43,399 bases of DNA. It comes from Candidatus Omnitrophota bacterium (lineage in GTDB: Bacteria > Omnitrophota > Gorgyraeia > JABMRJ01). The stretch covers positions 1 to 43,399 of the forward strand of contig JADHWH010000008.1 of the NCBI GenBank assembly GCA_016783555.1, read 5' to 3'. The position numbers and the translations under genes were made by a program. Shown in pieces: positions 32,112-39,661 of this stretch. The number at the start of each line of letters is the position of its first letter. Positions within the stretch are counted from its first letter, which is position 1. The notes beneath the pieces were generated by a model. The model did not search any database. It worked only from the letters and a program-made list of their open reading frames with translations, and had not been told where the DNA came from.

Positions 32112-33109
32112 AATATAAAAGATGCGCATACATATTCTTTTTATCTCTTCTCATATTTTCGGGCTGCGCCAGGGAAGAGGTTGTGCATGAAACCCGCATA
32201 ATGATGGAGACGCTGGTGAGCATAAAGGCCCCCTTGCGCGCGCAAAGATCCGCGCGGAGCGCGATAGAGGAGTCCTTTTTAAAGATGGAAGAGACTCAAG
32301 GGGTTATGAATAGATTTGAAAAACAAAGCGAGGTCTCGCGTATAAACAACGTACGGCCTGGGGAGAAGATCAGGCTCTCAACAGAGATGTCACGTATTTT
32401 AAATAAGTGCGTCGAATTAAACAGGATCTCTGACGGCGCTTTTGACATTACGGCAACTCCCCTGATCAATCTATGGGGAGATTATAAAGAGAAGGAAGAG
32501 CTTCCCACAAGAAGAGAGATAATAGATGCCCTTGAGAGCGTCGGCACAGAAAATATTAACCTAAAAGGCAACACCCTTTATATCCGGCATGAGGGAGTTA
32601 AGATAGATCTCTCAGGTATAGCAAAGGGGTATGTCGTAGACGAAGGCGTAAAGATCCTTAAGGAGCGGGGAATAAAAAACTGCCTTATCGATGCGGGCGG
32701 GGATATGTACTGCCTCGGTGATGGTCCGGACAATAAAGGATGGCATGTCGGGATAAGGCACCCGCGCGAGGATTCGCTTATAGGGATGCTCACGCTGAAC
32801 AATCAGGCTGTTGCGACTTCAGGCGACTATCAGAAGTTCTTTATGGTCGGCGGTAAGCGCTTTTCGCATATAATCGACCCAAGAACAGGATACCCCGTAA
32901 AGAATAACGTAATGAGCATGACTGTAATTACTAACGACTGCATTATGGCTGATGGGTTGGCTACGGCGCTCATGGTCTTAGGTCCGGTTAAAGGGCTGAG
33001 GCTAGCGGAAGAGCTCAAAGACGTGGAAGCGATAGCCGTGACTAATGGCAGAGACGGCCTGATTGTAAATACTACAAGCGGCATAAAGGATTTATATGAA
33101 GCCCGTTAG
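32108..33109 (+). CDS. apbE: FAD:protein FMN transferase ApbE (lipoprotein)
   Basis: A 333-residue ApbE-family flavin transferase that attaches FMN to threonine of periplasmic or membrane proteins such as Rnf or Nqr subunits. A lipoprotein signal ends in LIFSGC with Cys20. Family motifs are ETLVSIK, MNRFEKQSEVSRIN, GAFDITATPLINLWG, IDLSGIAKGYVVDEG, LIDAGGDMYCLG, and ATSGDYQKFF with HIIDPRTGYPV (magnesium site). Its TAG stop lies inside a 15-bp hairpin stem. No Rnf or Nqr gene is in the window; its target must be elsewhere. Confidence 0.95.
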   Translation: MKYKRCAYIFFLSLLIFSGCAREEVVHETRIMMETLVSIKAPLRAQRSARSAIEESFLKMEETQGVMNRFEKQSEVSRINNVRPGEKIRLSTEMSRILNKCVELNRISDGAFDITATPLINLWGDYKEKEELPTRREIIDALESVGTENINLKGNTLYIRHEGVKIDLSGIAKGYVVDEGVKILKERGIKNCLIDAGGDMYCLGDGPDNKGWHVGIRHPREDSLIGMLTLNNQAVATSGDYQKFFMVGGKRFSHIIDPRTGYPVKNNVMSMTVITNDCIMADGLATALMVLGPVKGLRLAEELKDVEAIAVTNGRDGLIVNTTSGIKDLYEAR

Positions 33110-33200
33110 ACCTTCTTATGGTATTTTGTTCGCAAGGTCTAACGGGCTGAACCCCGTTAGACCTTATAGAAGGCCAGCGGGGCGAGGAGGTCTAACGGGG
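33100..33200 (+). repeat. Two tandem hairpins sharing the same arms between apbE and mnmA
   Basis: Hairpin one: 33100-33114 pairs perfectly (15 bp) with 33134-33148. Hairpin two: CCCCGTTAGACCT (33152-33164) pairs perfectly with AGGTCTAACGGGG (33188-33200). All four arms share the CCCGTTAGACCT core, so the inner arms (33134-33146 with 33153-33165) can also pair with a 6-nt loop, which would exclude both hairpins. The apbE stop lies in the first arm; part of the mnmA SD (GAGGAGG, 33184-33190) and the first base of its GTG lie in the last arm. Confidence 0.8.
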
Positions 33201-34306
33201 TGAAAGCTTCTAAGAGAAAGAGAGTAGTCGTTGCTATGAGCGGAGGCGTCGACAGTTCCGTTGCGGCTTTCCTTTTAAAGAGAGGCGGATATGATGTCAT
33301 CGGCTTCACGATGAAGCTATGGCCAAAAGAGGAATGCGGTTTCCACAAGCCTACGGCGTGCTGTTCGCTTGAAGGCATATCCGACGCAAGACTAATCTCG
33401 GAGAAGTTAAAGATCCCGTTTTATGTTCTTGATCTTCACGAAGAATTTAAAAAGGAGATCATAGATTACTTCTCAAACGAATATCTGAATGGGCGGACGC
33501 CGAATCCGTGCATCTTATGCAACGAAAAGATAAAGTTCGGCATACTGCTTAAAAAAGCGAGGGAGCTTGACGCGGAGTATATCGCTACCGGACACTATGC
33601 AAATATTATCTTCGACAAACGAAGAAAGAGGTTTGTCTTAAAAGAAGGCAGAGATAAAAAGAAGGACCAATCTTATGTGCTCTTCAGCCTTACGCAGGAC
33701 CAGCTTTCCAGAATAAAATTTCCATTAGGTAGTTACAATAAAGATAAGGTGAGAAAAATCGCAAAACGTATGATCTTTCCTGTGCATGCAAAGCGCGAAA
33801 GCCAGGAGATATGTTTTATTCAGGATTCCTACGCGGGCTACTTAAGGGAGCGTTTTAAAGAGAAGTTACGACCGGGTTCGATAAAGCATGAAGATGGAAG
33901 CATTTTGGGGAGACATAGAGGCGCGGCCTTCTATACGATCGGCCAGAGGGAAGGGTTAGGCATTGCGTATAAACACGCCCTTTACGTTAAGCGCATCGAC
34001 CTAGCGAATAATGCGATTATTGTCGGCCCGAAAGAGAGCACATATTTCAAGGATGTCGTGGTAAAGGACTTAAACTGGATTGTCACGCCTTTTAAGAAAC
34101 ATATCCGGGCCATGGTAAAGATCAGGTCACAGCAGAAAAAGGCGAGGGCGACATTGAAGATCGCGAATGGCTCAACAGAGATAGAATTTGACAGGCCGCA
34201 GGAGGCGCCTACGCCCGGACAGGCAGCGGTATTTTATGACAGGGATCTCATATTAGGCGGCGGTTGGATTGATTCTGCTTCGCCCATGATACGTAGACAG
34301 CAGTGA
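33200..34306 (+). CDS. mnmA: tRNA-specific 2-thiouridylase MnmA
   Basis: Adds sulfur to U34 of tRNA-Lys, -Glu and -Gln. 368 residues. PP-loop AMSGGVDSS at residues 12-20; catalytic cysteines in NPCILCNEKIKFG and SQEICFIQ; LATGHYA-type motif YIATGHYA; 'KDQSYVLFSLTQDQL' and YTIGQREGLGI also match. GTG 33200 has GAGGAGG at 33184-33190, 9 bases before. The SD and start codon are partly inside a strong hairpin, so translation may depend on opening it. Its stop overlaps an in-frame GTG of larE. Confidence 0.96.
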   Translation: MKASKRKRVVVAMSGGVDSSVAAFLLKRGGYDVIGFTMKLWPKEECGFHKPTACCSLEGISDARLISEKLKIPFYVLDLHEEFKKEIIDYFSNEYLNGRTPNPCILCNEKIKFGILLKKARELDAEYIATGHYANIIFDKRRKRFVLKEGRDKKKDQSYVLFSLTQDQLSRIKFPLGSYNKDKVRKIAKRMIFPVHAKRESQEICFIQDSYAGYLRERFKEKLRPGSIKHEDGSILGRHRGAAFYTIGQREGLGIAYKHALYVKRIDLANNAIIVGPKESTYFKDVVVKDLNWIVTPFKKHIRAMVKIRSQQKKARATLKIANGSTEIEFDRPQEAPTPGQAAVFYDRDLILGGGWIDSASPMIRRQQ

Positions 34307-34326
34307 GGGCTTCGCAGGAATTTCAT

Positions 34327-35157
34327 ATGAAAACACTTAGGGATAAAAAATTAAAGAGACTCCAAAACGTCTTAAAAGAGATGGAGAGCGCGGTGATAGC
34401 ATATTCCGGCGGAGTCGACAGCACGTTTCTTTTGCATACCGCGCGGTCTGTATTGGGCAGGGCGAATGTTCTCGCAGTGACCGCGTCATCCGAGTCTTAC
34501 CCGTCATCAGAAATGAAGATCGCAAAACGCCTGGCGCAAAAAATGTCAACAAAACACCTCATCATAAAAACAGGCGAGCTTGAGAATGCTGATTTTAGAC
34601 GAAACCCGGTAAACAGATGTTATTATTGCAAAAAAGAGCTCTTCCGCAAGCTGAATAGCATAGCAAAGAATAAGGGTTTTAGATATGTCCTTGACGGCTC
34701 AACAATCGACGATTTAAAAGATATAAGATACGGAAGGACTGCCGCGCGGGAAGAGAATGTAAAGAGCCCTCTTCAAGAGGCGGGCCTTGACAAAAAAGAC
34801 GTAAGGCAACTGTCTAAGAGAGTGCACATTGAGAACTGGAATAAGCCGGCGGCGGCCTGCCTCGCAAGCAGATTGGCTTATAATGAACCCATTACTAAAG
34901 AACGGCTCAAGAAGGTTAACGCGGCAGAAGAGTTCATAAGGAATTTCGGGTTTAACCAAGTAAGGGTAAGGCGTCATAGGAATATCGCGCGGATTGAGAT
35001 CGCAAATAAGGATATAAGAAGGTTCTTAAAGAGGGGTGTCAAGAATAGTATATTCAGGAAATTACGCTCTTTGGGGTTTGTCTATGTCACGCTTGACATT
35101 GAAGGCTATAGAACGGGCAGCATGCATGAAGAACTTGACTCAAGCCCTTTGACATGA
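34327..35157 (+). CDS. larE: LarE-type ATP-dependent sulfur transferase
   Basis: A PP-loop protein of the LarE family, which in lactobacilli builds the nickel-pincer cofactor of lactate racemase. ATG 34327 is chosen because AGGA lies 7 bases before it and the resulting 276 residues match the family; a GTG at 34303 would overlap mnmA. Visible: AYSGGVDSTFLLHTA (PP-loop), NPVNRCYYCKKELF, and AAACLASRL, whose Cys is the sulfur-donating position in Lactobacillus LarE. The extra CxxC makes three conserved cysteines, as in LarE proteins reported to hold a 4Fe-4S cluster and recycle sulfide; this is inference. No larA, larB or larC is in the window. Confidence 0.88.
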   Translation: MKTLRDKKLKRLQNVLKEMESAVIAYSGGVDSTFLLHTARSVLGRANVLAVTASSESYPSSEMKIAKRLAQKMSTKHLIIKTGELENADFRRNPVNRCYYCKKELFRKLNSIAKNKGFRYVLDGSTIDDLKDIRYGRTAAREENVKSPLQEAGLDKKDVRQLSKRVHIENWNKPAAACLASRLAYNEPITKERLKKVNAAEEFIRNFGFNQVRVRRHRNIARIEIANKDIRRFLKRGVKNSIFRKLRSLGFVYVTLDIEGYRTGSMHEELDSSPLT

Positions 35158-35190
35158 TATAGTTGCAAATGTTTTACAGAAGACGTGACT

Positions 35191-35224
35191 GCCGTTCAAT
35201 TGAAAAACTCGTGGCGGCGTAGCT
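35191..35224 (+). repeat. 5' tRNA-Met fragment copy A
   Basis: 34 bases identical to 35383-35416: 22 bases of tRNA upstream flank plus tRNA bases 1-12 (GGCGGCGTAGCT). The copy then breaks off into an element with TCCTCC/GGAGGA and GCTGCGC/GCGCAGC stems. Confidence 0.85.
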
Positions 35225-35320
35225 TCCTCCTTCGCACATGCATGCTTATAGTCTGGAATGGCTTCGGAGGACTTCGCTGCGCTTCGCGCAGCTCGCAGGT
35301 TTATATTTATAAAATGCTAT

Positions 35321-35342
35321 TTGAAAAATTCGTGGCGGCGTA
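35321..35342 (+). repeat. 5' tRNA-Met fragment copy B
   Basis: 22 bases matching the tRNA flank and tRNA bases 1-9 with one mismatch. It breaks off at 35343 into a 40-base palindromic element of the TCCTTCGAC...GCTCAGGAT type that ends where copy C of the flank begins. Confidence 0.8.
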
Positions 35343-35404
35343 TCCTTCGACGCGGCAGGCTTTGCCTGCCTTGCTCAGGATCGCCGTTCAATTGAAAAAC
35401 TCGT

Positions 35405-35481
35405 GGCGGCGTAGCTCAGCCGGTTAGAGCACGAAGCTCATACCTTCGGAGTCGTAGGTTCGAGTCCTACCGCCGCTACCA
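35405..35481 (+). tRNA. tRNA-Met (CAT), elongator type
   Basis: A 77-base cloverleaf. Acceptor 35405-35411 GGCGGCG pairs with 35471-35477 CGCCGCT (G1-U72 wobble); D-stem GCTC/GAGC; anticodon stem CGAAG/CTTCG with loop CTCATAC, anticodon CAT; T-stem GTAGG/CCTAC with loop TTCGAGT; discriminator A and encoded CCA (35479-35481). The 5' half (GGC..CGTAGCTCAG..GGTTAGAGCAC) closely follows the E. coli elongator tRNA-Met, so Met is favoured over the lysidine-type tRNA-Ile, although tilS is the next gene. A38 is replaced by C. No promoter is seen directly before it. Confidence 0.9.
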
Positions 35482-35539
35482 CCTTGCTCGCACGAGTCTG
35501 TGTGCGGTAGGACTCGAAGCGAGCGAACGCCGAGCGAAG
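35461..35539 (+). repeat. 3' tRNA-Met repeat unit, first copy (contains the true tRNA end)
   Basis: Begins at tRNA base 57 and runs 58 bases past CCA. It includes an inverted copy of the T-arm: GCGGTAGGACTCGAA at 35504-35518 is the exact complement of 35459-35473. A matching unit lies 169 bases downstream. Confidence 0.8.
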
Positions 35540-35629
35540 CGAGGAAAAGGCCGATAGCCGCGAAGCGGCGAGGCCGTAAGTGAGCGAGGGGGGCCTACGC
35601 AGCGAGCGTATAAACGCGAGCGTAGTAGG

Positions 35630-35708
35630 CGAGTCCTACCGCCGCTACCATATTGCTCGCACGAGTCCATGTGCGGTAGGACTCGAAGCGAGCGAACGCC
35701 GAGCGAAG
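35630..35708 (+). repeat. 3' tRNA-Met repeat unit, second copy
   Basis: Matches 35461-35539 over 79 bases except for two adjacent pairs of changes (CC to TA, TG to CA). It contains the last 21 bases of the tRNA including CCA without any 5' half, and its own inverted T-arm (35673-35685). It ends 23 bases before tilS. Confidence 0.8.
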
Positions 35709-35731
35709 GACCATAAACATATCGAAAAATT

Positions 35732-36721
35732 ATGCTACATAAGAAGGTTGAAGAGACGATAAAGAGATACGGGATGCTCAAGAAGGGTGACCGGGTGCTT
35801 GTCGGCGTATCCGGCGGCCCGGACTCTATCTTTTTATTGAATACTCTGTATGCTATGAAAGATAAAATCGGAGTAAGTATCTTTGCGGCAAATCTGGATC
35901 ATGGTATCCGCGGCAAGGCTTCCGAGAGAGACTCAGAGTTTGTAAAGAGAGAGGCCAAAAAGCTAAAGGTCAAGTGCGTACATGATAAATTGAGATTAAC
36001 GCAAGACCAGCTGCACGGTAAATTGTCCGTCGAAGAAGTATTGAGATTGAAAAGGTATGAGTTTTTTAAAAGAGCCGCAAGGAGATTCCGCGCGAACGTA
36101 CTTGCTACAGGCCACACCTTAGATGACCAGGCTGAAACCGTTCTTATGCGGGTTATCAAAGGTTCCACTATTAAGGGGTTGGCCGGCATACCCCCTGTCG
36201 GAAAAAATATCGGATTAAAAATCATACGCCCCTTAATCGAAACAGAAAAGAGGGAGATCCTGGATTTTCTTGACGAGAATAATATTCCGTACCGCGTCGA
36301 CCGTACAAATCTTAAGGAGCGTTATTTTCGAAACAGATTGAGAAATAGGGTTATCCCTTATCTGGAGAGGTATAACCCGAGACTAAAGCGCTCCCTTTCG
36401 CTTATGGCCGAATCATTAAGGGAAGACAAGGAATTTATTGAAGAGACAAAAAAAACAAAGAGGGCCCTCATTAAGGCAAACGGCAAATGCGTCAGTATAA
36501 AACTGAAGGATATTGTAATTCAGCCAAAGACCTTGCAGAGAGAGATACTCCGCGATGCGCTCGTTGAATCAGGGGCAAATATTAAAAAGCTCAATTTCAG
36601 GCACTGGAGAGATATGCGCGAATTCTTAAGACACAAAAGAAGCGGACAGTCCCTAGATCTGCCGGGCGGGGTGGCGGTAAGGCGCGGCAGAGTGGAAATC
36701 CTATTTGAAAGAAGGGGTTGA
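35732..36721 (+). CDS. tilS: tRNA(Ile)-lysidine synthase TilS
   Basis: Converts C34 of tRNA-Ile(CAU) to lysidine. The PP-loop SGGPDS is at residues 27-32, followed by ANLDHGIRG, LATGHTLDDQAETVLMRVIKGS and RPLIETEKREILDFL with NRLRNRVIPYLE. At 329 residues it keeps the N-terminal catalytic domain and part of the central domain but lacks the full C-terminal TilS domain of the longer enterobacterial type. No good SD sequence lies before the ATG; the region upstream is the end of the tRNA repeat. It is the third PP-loop ATPase in a row after mnmA and larE. Confidence 0.95.
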   Translation: MLHKKVEETIKRYGMLKKGDRVLVGVSGGPDSIFLLNTLYAMKDKIGVSIFAANLDHGIRGKASERDSEFVKREAKKLKVKCVHDKLRLTQDQLHGKLSVEEVLRLKRYEFFKRAARRFRANVLATGHTLDDQAETVLMRVIKGSTIKGLAGIPPVGKNIGLKIIRPLIETEKREILDFLDENNIPYRVDRTNLKERYFRNRLRNRVIPYLERYNPRLKRSLSLMAESLREDKEFIEETKKTKRALIKANGKCVSIKLKDIVIQPKTLQREILRDALVESGANIKKLNFRHWRDMREFLRHKRSGQSLDLPGGVAVRRGRVEILFERRG

Positions 36722-36724
36722 ACA

Positions 36725-37642
36725 GTGAAAAGAAGAATACGAAAAAGGGCATCAAGCGAGAAACGCCCCGGGCGCGGAAAGGCAGGCGCTATGGGGCTTG
36801 TGATTCCGAAATTTGACGATATGTTCCATACATACTATATTACAGAGGTGATAAGAAGCGTCTGCCGCAGCGCAGGCGAATTTGGATTGGATGTCCTTTT
36901 GCACCTTACGCACAAAAGAGTAAATTCGAAAGAGATAACTTGCGAGCTGGAAAATCTCTCATCTTGCAGCGGTGTTTTATTCGCCGATATGCAGGAAAAC
37001 GAAAAGCTTTTGGACGCCTTGGTAAAAAAACAAATCCCGTGTATTGTCATGAATTATTACGATAGAGCGTTAAGCGCCGGTTGTATAGCCATCGACAATA
37101 AAGGCGGCGCCATAAAGGCCGTCGATCACATGATCGCCCTGGGCCACCGAAGAGTCGCAACGATAACGGGCGATTTAAAGACACAGGTCGCTATCGAGAG
37201 ATTAGAGGGGTATAAAGAGAGCATGAAGAAGAACGGCTTAACAATCGAGAAAGATCTGATAATTGAAGGGGATTTTTCTCCCGGCTCAGCCCGTAAAGGC
37301 ATAGAAAAGATCTTCAGCTTGGATTCATACCCGACGGCTATATTTATTTCTTCTGACGAAATGGCGTTCGAAGCTGTAAAATTTTTGCAAAAGAAAAGGA
37401 TTAAGGTGCCGCAGGATATGTCCATCATGGGGTTTGACGACAGCTGGTTTGCTACCCAATGTCCGGTCGCTTTAACTACCGTAAAACAACCGCTCGACCA
37501 GATGGGGCGTCTCGCCGTTATCAGTCTTGAGAAGATGATCTCCTCAAAAAAGAAGTCAGCTTACGAAAAGAGAGTCCTTCAAACAGAGCTTGTTATAAGG
37601 GAATCGTGCGTCTCGCCGTTAAGAAGAGAAGATTTTTATTGA
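36725..37642 (+). CDS. LacI-type ligand-binding protein without helix-turn-helix
   Basis: A 305-residue protein whose residues from about 23 on match the periplasmic-binding-protein fold of LacI/GalR regulators: GLVIPKFDDMFHTYYITEVI, then CSGVLFADMQE, IDNKGGAIKAVDHMIALGHRRVATITGD, TAIFISSDEMAFEAVKFL, IMGFDDSWFATQCPVALTTVKQPLDQMGRLAV and VIRESC. The normal 50-60 residue DNA-binding domain is replaced by a very basic 22-residue tail (KRRIRKRASSEKRPGRGK). The frame cannot extend upstream because the tilS TGA is in frame just before GTG 36725. AAGGGG lies 7 bases before. No signal peptide is seen, so it should be cytoplasmic. Role unknown. Confidence 0.8.
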   Translation: MKRRIRKRASSEKRPGRGKAGAMGLVIPKFDDMFHTYYITEVIRSVCRSAGEFGLDVLLHLTHKRVNSKEITCELENLSSCSGVLFADMQENEKLLDALVKKQIPCIVMNYYDRALSAGCIAIDNKGGAIKAVDHMIALGHRRVATITGDLKTQVAIERLEGYKESMKKNGLTIEKDLIIEGDFSPGSARKGIEKIFSLDSYPTAIFISSDEMAFEAVKFLQKKRIKVPQDMSIMGFDDSWFATQCPVALTTVKQPLDQMGRLAVISLEKMISSKKKSAYEKRVLQTELVIRESCVSPLRREDFY

Positions 37643-37647
37643 AAATC

Positions 37648-37676
37648 TTGCATCTGGACTGAAATACTGTTATAAT
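37648..37676 (+). promoter_or_regulatory. Sigma-70-type promoter with extended -10 for ftsH
   Basis: TTGCAT at 37648-37653, a 17-base spacer, and TATAAT at 37671-37676 preceded by TGT (extended -10). It is 33 bases before the ftsH start, starts just after the LacI-like gene stops, and probably drives ftsH and the genes after it. Confidence 0.75.
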
Positions 37677-37708
37677 TTTGATATATTAATTAAGAGAATA
37701 GGATAAAG

Positions 37709-39661
37709 ATGGATAACAAACAAAATACCCCGAAGCAAAAAAAGCGCGCATCCAAGAAAGGCCCGCAGCCGCAAAACGGAAAGAACCTCTTTATTTGGCT
37801 GTTGGTGCTTCTAGGAGTATTCTACCTTATAAGAATCGCCCCATCAACTTTTGAACCGCCGGTGACCGAGCTTAATTACAGCAAATTTTATGATACATTG
37901 GCCAAGAACAATGAAACCGGCTCGATAGTTTCAGCGTCCATAACAGAGAACATAATAAAGGGTGAATTCTCAGATGGATCGCGTTTCCGAGTAAATGTGC
38001 CACACGACGACCCAGACCTGATGAGGCTGTTGAGGACGAATATTTCCGACTTCGAGGTAGAACTGCCTAAGACTATGTTTTTGAATCTATTCATATCATT
38101 CGGGCCCCTTCTCCTTTTTGTAGTCTTTCTATACTTTATGTACAGAGGGGCCTCGCACGGCGGCGGCAAGATCTGGTCTTTCGGCAAGTCGCGTGCCCAG
38201 CAGGTGACGCGCGGCAAGATGAAGATAACCTTTAAGGATGTTGCAGGTGTTGATGAAGCCAAAGAGGAACTGCAGGAGATTATCGAATTTCTAAAAGAGC
38301 CTAAAAGATTTCAGTCGCTTGGGGGAAAGATCCCGAAGGGGGTGCTCCTCTTAGGTCCCCCGGGATGTGGAAAAACTTTATTGGCAAAGGCGGTCGCGGG
38401 CGAGGCCGGAGTTCCTTTCTATTCCATATCAGGCTCAGACTTTGTCGAGATGTTTGTCGGTGTCGGCGCAAGCCGGGTAAGAGACCTCTTTGAACAGGCA
38501 AAGAAGTCGGCTAAGACCTCTGAGAAAGGATGCATCATATTCATAGATGAGATTGACGCCGTCGGCAGACAGAGGTTTGCAGGCATCGGCGGAGGACACG
38601 ATGAAAGAGAGCAGACCTTGAATGCCCTATTGGTAGAGATGGACGGATTTAATACACAAGAGGGCGTAATCCTTATAGCCGCGACTAACCGGCCTGATGT
38701 GCTGGACCCCGCGCTTCTTAGGCCCGGGAGGTTCGACAGGCAGATAGTTGTCGATATGCCTGATATCGCAGGCAGAGAGGCGATCTTAAATGTCCATGTA
38801 AGGCATATAAAACTTGCTGAAAATGTAGATCTAAAGACCATGGCCAGAAGGACTCCGATGTTCTCCGGCGCAGATCTCGCAAACCTGGTCAATGAGGCGG
38901 CGCTCCTTGCCGCGCGCCGCGATAAAAAATTTGTCTACATGGATGAGTTTGAAGAAGCGGCCGAAAGGGTAATGGCCGGCCCTGAAAGAAAATCGCGTGT
39001 AATAAACAAAGAGGAAAAAAGGATCACGGCTTACCACGAAGCGGGCCATGCGCTTCTGGCGCTTTTGATACCCGAAACGGACCCCCTGCACAAGGTATCG
39101 ATACTGCCAAGGGGCCTGGCGCTCGGGTACACCTTTACGCCTCCTCACGAAGATAGGCATATACTGACGAAAAAGAAATTAATAGCCCTGATAATCGTAG
39201 CGCTCGGAGGAAGGGTAAGCGAAGAGTTAATCTTTGACGAGATATCAAGCGGGGCCCAAAACGACATCAAAAAAGTAACTGAAATAGCGCGCACCATGGT
39301 CAAAAGGCTGGGCATGAGTGAAAGGCTCGGTCATCTTAGCTTCGGAAAATCGCATGAGCATATATTCCTGGGGCGCGATATCAGCGAGATTAAAGACTAT
39401 AGTGAAGAGACCGCGCGCATTATCGACGCTGAGGTCAAGAAAATCGTGGATGAGAGTTATGTCAGGGCTAAAGAGGCGCTTTCAAAGAATGTCGACAGTC
39501 TTAGGAAGCTCGCGGAAGTACTTCTCGAGAAAGAGGTATTGACCGATACGGAAGTCAAAAAGATTATCGGATTAGAAAAAAATGATGATAACAAAACCGG
39601 AGACGTTGCAGCAAGCGTCAAAAAGACAAAAAAAAGAAGGCTTGCGGATAGCGTGGAGTAG
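37709..39661 (+). CDS. ftsH: Membrane-bound ATP-dependent zinc protease FtsH
   Basis: A 650-residue AAA+ metalloprotease of the inner membrane that degrades unneeded and misfolded membrane proteins. Two membrane helices flank a periplasmic domain (about residues 29-48 and 130-147). Walker A GPPGCGKT is at 216-223, Walker [12 protein letters not shown] follows, and the second region of homology is [21 protein letters not shown]. The zinc site HEAGH is at 443-447, with a distal Asp in the [14 protein letters not shown] region. AGGA is 5 bases before the ATG. The end overlaps the longest form of folP by 80 bases. Confidence 0.98.
   Translation: MDNKQNTPKQKKRASKKGPQPQNGKNLFIWLLVLLGVFYLIRIAPSTFEPPVTELNYSKFYDTLAKNNETGSIVSASITENIIKGEFSDGSRFRVNVPHDDPDLMRLLRTNISDFEVELPKTMFLNLFISFGPLLLFVVFLYFMYRGASHGGGKIWSFGKSRAQQVTRGKMKITFKDVAGVDEAKEELQEIIEFLKEPKRFQSLGGKIPKGVLLLGPPGCGKTLLAKAVAGEAGVPFYSISGSDFVEMFVGVGASRVRDLFEQAKKSAKTSEKGCIIFIDEIDAVGRQRFAGIGGGHDEREQTLNALLVEMDGFNTQEGVILIAATNRPDVLDPALLRPGRFDRQIVVDMPDIAGREAILNVHVRHIKLAENVDLKTMARRTPMFSGADLANLVNEAALLAARRDKKFVYMDEFEEAAERVMAGPERKSRVINKEEKRITAYHEAGHALLALLIPETDPLHKVSILPRGLALGYTFTPPHEDRHILTKKKLIALIIVALGGRVSEELIFDEISSGAQNDIKKVTEIARTMVKRLGMSERLGHLSFGKSHEHIFLGRDISEIKDYSEETARIIDAEVKKIVDESYVRAKEALSKNVDSLRKLAEVLLEKEVLTDTEVKKIIGLEKNDDNKTGDVAASVKKTKKRRLADSVE

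Larger units (their letters stand above)
35158..35731 (+). repeat. 574-base non-coding block: broken tRNA-Met copies and nested palindromes around an intact tRNA
   Basis: This gap holds one intact tRNA gene (35405-35481) and much repeated sequence. A 34-base segment that includes the 5' flank plus tRNA bases 1-12 occurs identically at 35191-35224 and 35383-35416; a third, shorter copy with one mismatch is at 35321-35342 (through tRNA base 9). A 79-base segment starting at tRNA base 57 occurs at 35461-35539 and 35630-35708 with only four differences. Palindromes fill the spaces: GCTGCGC/GCGCAGC (35276-35292), GGCAGGC/GCCTGCC (35354-35370) within ATCCT...AGGAT (35342-35381), GCCGC/GCGGC (35557-35569), TACGC/GCGTA (35596-35624). 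Small open frames here are by-products of these repeats. Confidence 0.85.

Noticed and set aside
35149-35178. TTGACA near the larE end as a tRNA promoter
   Set aside because: The -35 is good but the candidate -10 (TTTTAC or TTTACA) is poor and it lies more than 200 bases before the tRNA.
35405-35481. tRNA-Ile(CAT, lysidine type) as identity of the tRNA, suggested by the neighbouring tilS
   Set aside because: The acceptor and D-arm follow elongator tRNA-Met, and position 38 is C where the Ile type usually has A. Not fully excluded.
35158-35731. Classical integrase attachment site in the tRNA
   Set aside because: No integrase gene is near, the distance between 3' copies is only 169 bases, and 5' ends are also duplicated, which integrases do not produce.
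35185-35781. Small open frames in the tRNA-repeat block on both strands (for example 35185-35427, 35580-35762 and the reverse 35476-35781)
   Set aside because: They run through the tRNA gene and the repeats, have no family resemblance, and the repeated peptide words reflect the nucleotide repeats.
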